This document shows, piece after piece, positions 18,751 through 26,351 of a stretch of DNA of 38,882 nucleotides. The stretch comes from an uncultured Clostridia bacterium. GTDB taxonomy: Bacteria; Bacillota; Clostridia; Christensenellales; Aristaeellaceae. The stretch is taken from positions 1-38,882 of the forward strand of contig CANQKI010000010.1 in NCBI GenBank assembly GCA_947624355.1, in the 5' to 3' direction. The notes beneath the pieces are model-generated. The model was not told the DNA's origin and searched no databases. It saw nothing but the letters and a program-made list of their open reading frames with translations. Made by a program: the position numbers and the translations under genes. Numbering within the stretch: position 1 is the first letter of the stretch; the number at the start of each line of letters is the position of its first letter.

Positions 18751-18779
18751 TATATATGAATCGCTGTTGCGCTTGTCAA
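18751..18779 (-). promoter_or_regulatory. Sigma-70 type promoter for the remnant operon
   Basis: On the minus strand a perfect TTGACA (18779-18774) is followed after 17 bases by TATATA (18756-18751, continuing AAG). The ribosome site and ATG of the truncated small ORF follow about 45 bases downstream. Confidence 0.7.
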
Positions 18780-18832
18780 TGCCGGTTTTCTTCATTTCGG
18801 TTGTCAATCAGATATCTCATGGATGGAAAGGA

Positions 18833-19009
18833 ATGATGGGAGCATTGGCAACGAATTATGAGTTTGCATATCCCGACGATAAAATGATTGAGTTGGCCAA
18901 ACGTATTAAGGCTATAGTAGATGATAAATCTAAATACACCGATTGGGCGACATGTGAGGATATCAAAGCAAATTTGCAGATTGCTACAATATACTCGTCC
19001 GGTAAATAG
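18833..19009 (+). pseudogene. C-terminal fragment, probably type I restriction enzyme R subunit
   Basis: The frame from ATG 18833 reads as a fragment with DDKMIELAKRIKAIVDD, then YTDWATCEDIKANLQ, and ends shortly after. Helical lysine-rich sequence with a DW, then a basic A-x-L motif, is the pattern of the C-terminal domain of HsdR proteins, which would normally continue with a hydrophobic stretch and a GYPP-like motif. Those residues are missing, as is everything upstream. The assignment is by recollected pattern only. Confidence 0.45.
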
Positions 19010-19044
19010 CGTGTCCAAAGCTCTATGCGCTGGCTCATACCTAA

Positions 19045-19134
19045 GCTGCAATGAGGAGGAAGCCGGACTGACGATGCATTGCATGAGATGAAACGCTCGA
19101 ACGTGCAAACTGTCAGCCGCCTCCTCATTGCAGC
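19045..19134. repeat. 90-base hairpin with perfect 15-bp arms
   Basis: GCTGCAATGAGGAGG (19045-19059) and CCTCCTCATTGCAGC (19120-19134) are exact complements. Pairing continues inward after a small bulge (CGGACTGAC against GTCAGCCG). The loop is about 35-60 bases. No gene crosses it convincingly. It lies between the restriction-subunit fragment and the IS110 fragment. Confidence 0.8.
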
Positions 19135-19269
19135 ATTCGATTGATGCAGGTTGAAGCTGGGGCATCCCAAACATTCGAGTAACCAAGCAAGCTGAATCGG
19201 TAATGAGCAGCGACGGCCGCCGGCAAAATACCACAAGGAGGTCTGCTCATGCACCCAAAACCCGATAGT

Positions 19270-19520
19270 GAAAATCTTTAATGTGTGCTTTGGCTGCTTT
19301 CGCTGGAGTGGATGCATCGACTTTCCAGTCTGGTAACTTTGAAGCAAAGTCCCGTCATGTGCCCAAGCGTGGATCGCCAACTCTGCGCAGAACGCTGTTT
19401 CAGATTTGCAGTATGTCTCTGTGCCGTGGTGATACGGAAGATTCTATCATCTGTTTCATGGAAAAACGCGAATAGAAACATTTCTACGTTTACACGGTTG
19501 CTGGTACAACAAATCTTATT
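19270..19520 (+). pseudogene. IS110-family transposase, C-terminal fragment
   Basis: The Transposase_20 domain of IS110-type recombinases is readable: LAAFAGVDASTFQSGNFEAK, then KRGSPTLRRTLFQ. After a frame break near 19470, KHFYVYTVAG matches the family's last segment. Everything upstream, including the DEDD catalytic half, is absent. The fragment ends abruptly where the convergent regulator gene ends. Neither IS end can be identified, so this is a dead remnant. Confidence 0.72.
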
Positions 19521-20088
19521 TTTCCTTGCGCCACTTTTTCAACGGCTCGCGTTTTCCACATTCATCACAGGTGTACGGCCACCCGATTTTCCATGCAAAG
19601 TATTCTTCTTTCGTGATGCAACCATCTTTCAGTTCCCGCTGATGTTCCAGCCATTCACGAATGAATCCGTTCAACAGAAAACTGTCAATCCAAAATCCGC
19701 AAGGCGCATGAGCGGGCCAATTATCCCCGTCGTGATAATACACGTTTCGGTCGTTTGCAGCATCAGGTGTATCGCCGTCATCGTCTTTCCGTGTCATGCG
19801 CTGCATCTGAAATCCATGAATCATCCCGGGATGATCTTCCTCCAACCAGAACAAAAGCATCCTCAGTTCTTCTGCGTTCTGCCCGGTTCCGTCCATCAGC
19901 GCCAGCACATTGCAGTCCAAAACTTCCGCCATGGCTTTCAGCAGTTTCGGAGACGGAACGCGATAGCCAGACTCATACTGCGCAATTCTCGGAGCCGCAT
20001 TTTCTCCCAATCCGATCATCATCGCAAACTCCGGTTGGGTGTATCCGCGAAATTTGCGGATGCGTTTGATCTTCTCTCCCGTTCTCAT
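19516..20088 (-). CDS. XRE-family regulator with C-terminal zinc-ribbon-like tail
   Basis: Probable DNA-binding repressor, 190 residues. Residues 1-60 form a helix-turn-helix of the XRE/Cro type (GEKIKRIRKFRGYTQPEFAMMIG, then RIAQYESGYRVPSPKLLKAM). The middle is acidic and aspartate-rich, and the tail has CDECGK, half of a zinc-ribbon-like motif. ATG 20088 is preferred because GGAGGAAAG lies about 8-12 bases upstream; the frame is open further to 20157, but that part has no family character. It has no visible promoter: its upstream DNA is the broken dnaD-like gene, so the gene may have been moved here by recombination. Target unknown. Confidence 0.72.
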   Translation of the reverse strand: MRTGEKIKRIRKFRGYTQPEFAMMIGLGENAAPRIAQYESGYRVPSPKLLKAMAEVLDCNVLALMDGTGQNAEELRMLLFWLEEDHPGMIHGFQMQRMTRKDDDGDTPDAANDRNVYYHDGDNWPAHAPCGFWIDSFLLNGFIREWLEHQRELKDGCITKEEYFAWKIGWPYTCDECGKREPLKKWRKEK

Positions 20089-20159
20089 CCGTTCTGCTTT
20101 CCTCCGGTTCTCGCAATTTGCCCGCACACTGACGGACAGAGTGCTCCTCTTCATCAACC

Positions 20160-21395
20160 GCTATACTGACGTCGCCCGAAATCGATGCCGCGCTGCGCTA
20201 TTGGGAACGGCGGGGCCTGGTTTCCCGTATCCGGGAGGAGGCGCCTCTTTACCGCTTTTATTTCCCCCTCCAGCGGGAAATGACGGGGCCGAACGCCCCG
20301 TTGGATGTGGACGACACTTACGTTTCCTTTACCGAGAGCGTTTACACCGCTTTTGACGGCCGGCAGAAGGTGCCACCGCCGAAATTGCCCTGGCCTGGGA
20401 ATGGGTGCAGGACGTGGGGCTGAAACCCGAAATTGTGCTGATGATGTTGCACCATTGCATCGCCCAGCGGAGCGTGCAGTTTTCATTTAAACGGGCCGCG
20501 CCGCTGGCCCTTCGCATGAAAGAAGAAAACGTGAATACCCCCGAGAACGCCGACGCGTTTTTGCGCCACGATCAGGCCGTCCACGAAGGCGTGCGCCGGG
20601 TGTTGGTCCGGATGGAAAAGCGCCGCCTGGTCAGCGAGGACGAAATCGCCCTGTGCGAAAAATGGATCGGAAAAAGGGGCTTTTCCCCCCCGAGGCCGTG
20701 CTGAACGCCTGCCGGGAAATGACCAAGGGCGATCCTTCCTTCAAATACCTGGACAGCATTCTTTCTGGCGTTCGCAGCCGGGGCGAAGCACGCACCGAGG
20801 CCCAGGTGAAGCGGCAACTGGATCAGGAAAACCGCGATCTTTCCCTGGCCAGGGAAGTGTTTTCGGGCCTGGGCGCTTTAGCCCCCGAGGTGGCCATCCG
20901 CCTTTACCGTCAATACGCCCAGATATATCCCCATGAGGTGCTGATGCTGGCGGCGGAGGAATGCCGACGAAAGGCCCGCAGCACGGTGGACGATCTGCAG
21001 GAGCTGCTGCTTTCTTGGCAGGGAAAGGGGCTGAAAACGGAGGAAGATGTGAAAAGTTACCTGGCCGCCCCACGGAAAGCGATCGGGCCTTGTGTCGTAA
21101 ATGGTGGGGCTGGGAAATGGACCGGGCGCTGCCCCTGCACGCGGCTGAACAGGCCAGGGCCGCCCAGGGCAGCAAAATCACTTATCTGGATAAAGTGCTG
21201 GAAACGTGGCACGAGGCGGGCATTTGGGATATTTCCCAGGCCCAAGGCCCGCCGCGCCGGGAAACCGCGCCCAAATCCCAGGGCAAGCGGGTATCGGCCC
21301 AGATATACGGCCAGCGGGATTATACCAGGAAGAACTGAACGCCGTTTCGGGCGACCTCATCGAGACCCGGGAAAAGAATGAAGGGACGAAGGTGA
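20160..21395 (+). pseudogene. dnaD: Decayed dnaD-like primosome gene
   Basis: The ancestral protein was a DnaD-type helicase-loading component for chromosome replication. Readable pieces in changing frames are LTSPEIDAALRYWERRGLV, then (after a break near 20365) EIALAWEWVQDVGLKPEIVLMML. After a break near 20680 come SPEAVLNACREMTKGDPSFKYLD-like segments and EVAIRLYRQYAQIYPHEVLMLA. After a break near 21070 comes KITYLDKVLETWHEAGIW, and after another break QRDYT and the tail. At least four frameshifts are needed. The first 60-80 residues are missing at the junction with the XRE gene. The probable stop TGA (21393-21395) overlaps the GTG of dnaC, the arrangement of an intact ancestral operon. Confidence 0.85.
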
Positions 21396-22271
21396 CCCGC
21401 GTCCGCGAAATTGAGGAAAAATGCCCTGATCTGGCGGTCCTGACCCGGGAGCGACAAGAATTGGTAATGCGCGCCGCGCGCAGCGCGTTCAGCGCGGTTT
21501 TGGCGGCCGACGTCGAAGAAAAAATGGCCGGGCTGAATGAAAAAATCGTGGAAGGCCTGAAAAAAGCGGGCTATCCCGTCGATTACCTGTCCCCTATTTT
21601 CGATTGCGCCGACCGCCAGGATACAGGCTATGTGTACGCAGGCTCTGTGCGGACGCCCCGCGCTTGCCTCAAACGGCGGTACATGGACGCCCTTGCCCGG
21701 ACCGGGGCCGACCTGGTGTCAATGCAGACCTTTGAAAATTTTGACGAAAGCCGCTGCCCGGCCACGATGTAACCCAGCGGCCGTACATGCGCCTGGTGCG
21801 GGACAAATGCCGCCGTTTTGCGGAGCAGACGCCCGCTGCCCATAGAAGACGCTGCTGCTCCACGGTGGCAGCGGCCTTGGCAAAACGTTCCTTTTGCGCT
21901 GTGTGGGCAACCTGGCCCGGCATCGGGGCGTGGAAAGCCTGTACGTGACGGCTTACGATCTGCTCTCGCGCTTTCGGAACGTTTATTTTTCCCGGACGGA
22001 GGAAGCGACGGAGGAATTTTTCACCGTGCCGCTGCTGCTGATTGACGATCTGGGCATGGAGCCGCTTATGGAAACGGTGACGGTGGAGCAGATTTATCAT
22101 CTACTCAACGCCTGTCTGGGGGCGGGCCTTTGCACCGCCGTCACCACCAACCTGTCCCGCCCAGAACTGAAGGATCGCTATACCGAGCGGGTTACCTCCC
22201 GCCTGCTTGATACCCGCACGGGGAAGGCTATTCCCTTCCTGGGAAAGGACATCCGCCTGATTCGCCAATAA
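21392..22271 (+). pseudogene. dnaC: Decayed dnaC/dnaI-like helicase-loader ATPase gene
   Basis: The product would be an AAA+ ATPase that loads the replicative helicase. From GTG 21392 the frame reads EIEEKCPDLAVL and FENFDESR up to a one-base deletion near 21770. It continues in another frame (QRPYMRLVRDKC) to a second one-base deletion near 21845, then runs to 22271 with Walker A HGGSGLGKTF, Walker B LLLIDDLGMEP and sensor TTNLS. Restoring two bases gives 882 bases, a 293-residue protein, the normal size. In the cysteine cluster preceding the ATPase, two positions that are normally cysteine read arginine (CADRQDTG, RTPRACLK). Truncated and out of frame, so non-functional as it stands. Confidence 0.9.
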
Positions 22272-22283
22272 AGGAACGTTCAG

Positions 22284-22355
22284 GAAAAAGCATGCTGTTT
22301 TTTCCGCCTCACGCATATACTGGGATGGAGACGGAACAGCATGTTTTCTTTTTTT
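22284..22355 (+). terminator. Terminator after the dnaC-like pseudogene
   Basis: GAAAAAGCATGCTGTT (from 22284) pairs with AACAGCATGTTTTC (22335-22348), with CCG/CGG at the inner end, followed by seven T (22349-22355). The right arm contains the ATG and first codons of the sigK pseudogene, so the two overlap. Confidence 0.65.
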
Positions 22356-23046
22356 ATACTGGCTTTTTCGGGACGCGCTGTTCTTTTTCGGCATGGTGTC
22401 GCGGCGAAGCAGCTTTCCCAAGCCACTGTCCCGGGAAGAGGAGAAGGCGGCCATCGCTGTCATGAGCGCGGGGGACGAAAGCGCCCGCATGAAACTCATT
22501 GAACATAATCTACGCTTGGTGTCCCACATTGCCCGATAATATGCCGTGCCGGGCTTTACCCAGGATGATCTGGTGTCCGTAGGGGCGCTGGGGCTGGTCA
22601 AGGCCGTGAACACATTCAGGCCCGACGCGGGGTTCGTTCTTTCCGCCTATGCCGCCCGATGCATCGAAAACGAGGTGCTCATGCTGCTGCGGGCGTCCAG
22701 GAAACGCAAGGGCGAAGTGTCCCTTTCCGATCCCATCGGCACAGACAGCGAGGGAAACGATATCACCTTCATCGATATCCTGGGCATCCCGCCCGGCCAG
22801 GTGGAGGATCAGGTGGTGCGCAAGGCGGCCATGGAAAAAGTACGCCAGCCGGTGCGGAAGCTGCCCCGCAAAGAGCGCACCGTTATCGAAATGCGCTACG
22901 GCCTCCTGGATGGGGCCATGCACCCCCAGCACGAGGTGGCCGCGCTGCTTGGCATTTTCCGCTCCTATGTTTCCCGTATGGAAAAACGCGCCATTGAAAT
23001 GCTGCGCGCGGGCATGGAAATGGATAAAGTGGCGGAATTCGATTGA
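22341..23046 (+). pseudogene. sigK: Decayed sporulation sigma factor K gene
   Basis: SigK is the late mother-cell sigma factor of endospore formers. From ATG 22341 (MFSFF) a frame break near 22350-22356 is needed to reach the typical pro-region LFRDALFFFGMVSRRSSFPKPLSREEE. Then come KLIEHNLRLVSHIAR, and an in-frame TAA (22537-22539) where a lysine codon is expected before YAVPGF. The rest is open: DDLVSVGALGLVKAVNTF (region 2), FIDILG, KERTVIEMRYGLLDG and the region 4 helix-turn-helix EVAALLGIFRSYVSR, where the usual serine of GISRSYVSR reads phenylalanine. Total length 706 bases fits a 234-residue protein plus one extra base. One frameshift plus one nonsense codon. Confidence 0.9.
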
Positions 23047-23135
23047 TTATCCGCCCAAAATTCATATAAAATGGGATTTATGTGGAGAATAATTCCCACT
23101 ATTTCGTCATGCTCCAGCAAGCGCCGAAAAGCACC

Positions 23136-24044
23136 CTATTCCAGCCCTTTCGCCCGGCATTCTTCCAGTGCCTTTCGGAGGGCGTTCATCCCCTCCTGCG
23201 GCACCCGGTTAAACGGCGCCCTGCACCTGCCCACCGGAAACCCCAGCATGGCAACCGCGGTTTTCACAATGGTGTTAGGGTTTCCATATTTGAAGCAGGC
23301 CCGGAACGACGCGATGCTTTCATTGACTGCTTTGGCCTCTTCGATTCTTCCGGCAATGAACAGATGATAAATGGAAGCCATGGTTTTGGGAAATACGTTG
23401 GCGCATCCGGCGACGCCGCCCCTGCCGCCCGCCAGCAGCGTCCATATGATCAGCTGGTCGTTGCCGCTCAATACGGAAAAAGCGCTGTTTTCCTTGGCTC
23501 TGCCTCCATCGATATACGCCAGGATGTTGGCAAAATCTCCGCTGGAATCCTTGACGCCCACGATGTTGTCAATCCCGGCCAGGCGGGCAACCGTGGCGGG
23601 CAGCAGGGCATTGCCCGTTCGCGCCGGAATGTTATAGAGCACAATGGGCATATCGGGCACGGCCCTGGCAATGGCCAGGTAGTGTTCATACAGCTCATCC
23701 TGGCTGGCCGCGCCAAAGCTGGGGGTAACGATCGACAGCACATCGGTTCCCGCGTCCCGGGCCATCTGGCATTGGCGAATGGTTTCCCGGGTGGAAACGC
23801 AGCCTGTGCCCGCGTAAACGGGCACGCGTCCGGCGGCCGCTTCCAATACGGTTTCCAAAACCAGCCGCTTTTCTTCCCCGTTCAGGATATAGCCTTCCCC
23901 GTTTGTGCCGCAGGGAAAAAGCCCGTGAATTCCGGCGGAAATCTGTCGCTCCACCTGTCGGCGCAGTTCGGGCACGTTGATGCTTTCATCATCGTTGAAG
24001 GGTGTAACGATGGGCGTAATGATTCCTTTCAATACCGTATTCAT
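23136..24044 (-). CDS. DapA-family pyruvate-type aldolase/lyase
   Basis: Class I, Schiff-base aldolase or dehydratase of the dihydrodipicolinate synthase superfamily, 302 residues. The catalytic lysine is Lys165 (GVKDSSGD) and the tyrosine is Tyr137 (LYNIPARTG). The substrate-binding loop reads GTNGEG (46-51), whereas lysine-biosynthesis DHDPS has GTTGE; the Thr-to-Asn change argues for a catabolic sugar-acid substrate such as a 2-keto-3-deoxy acid. AGGAGG precedes ATG 24044. Last gene of the minus-strand catabolic operon, 21 bases after the dehydrogenase gene; no terminator is seen before the sigK remnant. Confidence 0.88.
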   Translation of the reverse strand: MNTVLKGIITPIVTPFNDDESINVPELRRQVERQISAGIHGLFPCGTNGEGYILNGEEKRLVLETVLEAAAGRVPVYAGTGCVSTRETIRQCQMARDAGTDVLSIVTPSFGAASQDELYEHYLAIARAVPDMPIVLYNIPARTGNALLPATVARLAGIDNIVGVKDSSGDFANILAYIDGGRAKENSAFSVLSGNDQLIIWTLLAGGRGGVAGCANVFPKTMASIYHLFIAGRIEEAKAVNESIASFRACFKYGNPNTIVKTAVAMLGFPVGRCRAPFNRVPQEGMNALRKALEECRAKGLE

Positions 24045-24065
24045 GGCAGGCCTCCTGTTTGCCGC

Positions 24066-25217
24066 TCAAAGTACCTGGACGTAAATGACGCGGGCGTCAT
24101 CGGCAAGAATGGGGCGCTTGTTGTTTCGCAAAAGCCGACTTACCCGCATACCGGCTTCCACCAGCGCGTCCAATTGATCCGGCCCTACGCCGTAGGGCTT
24201 CAGGCTGGGCGTTATGCCCACGTTGTTTATAATCGCTTCCATACGGGAAAGCACGTATGCCGCACGGCTCCTTTCATCCCGTTCATTGCCTTCGGGACGG
24301 ATGGCGCGGTAAATTTCGGCCAGTTCTTCCCGGCAGGCCGTTTCGTTGAACCGCATAACCGGCATCAGCAGAATCGCATTGGCAATTCCGTGGGGAATGT
24401 GATATTTCCCGCCCAGGGGATAGCTCAACGCATGTACGCCCGTGGTGCCCGAGGCCGTAATGGCCGCCCCGGCCAGGAACGCCGCCAGCAGCATGCTTTC
24501 CCTGGCCGCCATATCGCAGAAACGGTCGTCGCACGCCGCCTCGATGTTTGCCTCAATCAGGCGGAACGCTTCCTTCGCACACAGGTTGCTGAAGGGCGTG
24601 GCCTTTTTTGACGTATAGCACTCGATGGCGTGCGCCATGGCGTCGATGCCCGTGGCGGCGGCAATCCGGCGGGGCAGGCGGCGAATCATTTCGGCATCCA
24701 GCACCACGGTATCGGCAATCATTGCGGGATTGACAATGCCGACCTTCAATGCCTTTTCGGGCACGGTAACGATGGCGTTCGGCGTCGCCTCGGCCCCGGT
24801 GCCCGCCGTTGTGGGCACCATCAGGGTGGGCGTCTGTTTTTTGGCAATTTCCGGCCTTTCCAGCAAATCAAAAATACTGTATTCCTCCGTATCCAGCACG
24901 GAAGCCAGCTTTGCCACGTCCATCACGCTGCCGCCGCCCACGGCCACAATGGCGTCTGCACCCAGTGCGCGGAATGACCGCACCGCGCTTTCGGCCTGAT
25001 ACACTGTCGGTTCGGCCACCAGGCCGTCCACCACCGCCGTGTGGATTCCCGCCTTTTCCAGATTGGAAAGCATCGGGGAAAGCAGCCCTGTTGCCCGAAT
25101 CGTGCGATCCGTAAACAGGACAATTTTTTTTGCCTTTCCCAGCAGCTCGGGCAGATTGGCTGCCAAGCCCCTGCCCAGGCATACCCTGCGCGGCATGTCA
25201 AGACGGGCAAATTCCAT
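24066..25217 (-). CDS. Iron-containing alcohol dehydrogenase
   Basis: Group III metal-dependent NAD(P) dehydrogenase, 383 residues, cytoplasmic. The cofactor motif GGGSVMD is at 94-100, PTTAGTGAEAT follows, and the metal ligands are in GIDAMAHAIECY and in HALSYPLGGKYHIPHG. AAGGAGG lies upstream of ATG 25217. Relatives reduce aldehydes (lactaldehyde, succinate semialdehyde) or oxidise hydroxy acids. In this operon it may reduce an aldehyde released by the DapA-type aldolase or oxidise a hydroxy acid; neither direction can be settled from sequence. Confidence 0.9.
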   Translation of the reverse strand: MEFARLDMPRRVCLGRGLAANLPELLGKAKKIVLFTDRTIRATGLLSPMLSNLEKAGIHTAVVDGLVAEPTVYQAESAVRSFRALGADAIVAVGGGSVMDVAKLASVLDTEEYSIFDLLERPEIAKKQTPTLMVPTTAGTGAEATPNAIVTVPEKALKVGIVNPAMIADTVVLDAEMIRRLPRRIAAATGIDAMAHAIECYTSKKATPFSNLCAKEAFRLIEANIEAACDDRFCDMAARESMLLAAFLAGAAITASGTTGVHALSYPLGGKYHIPHGIANAILLMPVMRFNETACREELAEIYRAIRPEGNERDERSRAAYVLSRMEAIINNVGITPSLKPYGVGPDQLDALVEAGMRVSRLLRNNKRPILADDARVIYVQVL

Positions 25218-25241
25218 TTTCTTTTCCTCCTTGATTGTTTC

Positions 25242-26318
25242 TTATTCTGCCCATGGCATTTTTTCGGAAACCACCGTATGCCAGGGGGTGCGCAATGCCT
25301 CGGTCATGAGGAGGGCCAAATAAGCGTCCTGCAGCCCATCGGCCAGGGAATAGCCGCCATCCCTGCCAAAACGCACTTTATCGTTCATCCGGTCAAGGCA
25401 GGCCGCCACGGCAAGCTCGTCATCGTTCAGGCGGGCGTTCAGGCAGGGGCTTTTATACAGAAAACGGCCGTTCATTTCAATGCCGAAATGGGACCATTCC
25501 CTGTTCCCGTATACGCCCAGATCCAGCCGCCGCATCTCTGCGCGGACGGGATCGCCCGCATCGTTCACATAGCGGACGCATAAATCGTTTATTTCGCCCT
25601 TTGTCCCCTGCAAATTGAAATGACGGGCACGGATGTAGGAATCGTACTGCTCCGCGCTGAAATCGAAAAACGCCGCTTTTCCGGAAGCAAACACCAAATC
25701 AAACCGATTTCGCGCCGCGCCAAGCGGCTCTCCCGTATAGCACATGCCCTGCCGGCCTCCTGTTCTGCACACGGGAAACGTATACTGCCTGCCGGTTATG
25801 GCCGCCGTTTCAAAGCCGACGTTCAGAAACCGGCGGATCAGGCTTACGGCATGATAACCGTGCACCGTACCAATGGTCAGGTTGGATACGTCTCCCAGCA
25901 GCGGCGCCGCCGCGAAACAGGCGGCATAATAGGGCTGCAGCGGATACTGTTCGGCAATCTGCACCGCGCAAGACGCGGCGCGGCGGCTGCTGTCCCACAC
26001 CCGAAGCAGTTTTTCCTTTTCAACAGCCGGAGGCGTTTCACAGAGCACGGGGATATTTTTCCCCATCAAATCGCAGAGCGCGTCGGCAATATCCACTTTT
26101 GTAATGCACAGCACGACAAAATCGGGCCGGGTATTCAGCAGGTCTTCCAGGCGGAACACCGAAGGAATCCCGTACAGTCGCCGCAGCCGGGCCGCCGTTT
26201 CCTCTCGCCGGACAAGGGCGGCCGTAATTTCGTATTTTTCGGGCATCGCCCGGGCAACCCTGGCGTAGAATTCGGCGCGCCATCCGCCGCCGTACAGCGC
26301 GAACGTGATTTTTTTCAT
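25242..26318 (-). CDS. Gfo/Idh/MocA-family oxidoreductase
   Basis: NAD(P)-dependent sugar, inositol or sugar-acid dehydrogenase family, 358 residues. An N-terminal Rossmann fold starts ITFALYGGGWRAEFYARVA. The segment normally reading EKP is CETPPA, which lacks the conserved lysine of many active members. HGYHAVSLIRRFL supplies the histidines usual for the active site. AAAGGAAAACG precedes ATG 26318. The changed EKP motif leaves open a different chemistry or reduced activity. Confidence 0.85.
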   Translation of the reverse strand: MKKITFALYGGGWRAEFYARVARAMPEKYEITAALVRREETAARLRRLYGIPSVFRLEDLLNTRPDFVVLCITKVDIADALCDLMGKNIPVLCETPPAVEKEKLLRVWDSSRRAASCAVQIAEQYPLQPYYAACFAAAPLLGDVSNLTIGTVHGYHAVSLIRRFLNVGFETAAITGRQYTFPVCRTGGRQGMCYTGEPLGAARNRFDLVFASGKAAFFDFSAEQYDSYIRARHFNLQGTKGEINDLCVRYVNDAGDPVRAEMRRLDLGVYGNREWSHFGIEMNGRFLYKSPCLNARLNDDELAVAACLDRMNDKVRFGRDGGYSLADGLQDAYLALLMTEALRTPWHTVVSEKMPWAE

Positions 26319-26351
26319 AACGTTTTCCTTTCCGCCGTCTGTTCACGAGGG

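Noticed and set aside
22537..22539. In-frame TAA in sigK as a recoded codon
   Set aside because: The same gene also has a frameshift and a changed helix-turn-helix residue, and neighbouring genes use TAA as a normal stop, so simple decay is the better explanation.
20160..23046. Frameshifts as sequencing errors
   Set aside because: More than seven lesions fall in 3 kb while the surrounding long genes are uninterrupted, and substitutions at conserved residues accompany them. Resequencing would still be decisive.
23082..24611. Long plus-strand open frame of 509 codons opposite the aldolase and dehydrogenase genes
   Set aside because: It is a GC-driven shadow with no family character, opposite two genes with clear motifs and ribosome sites.
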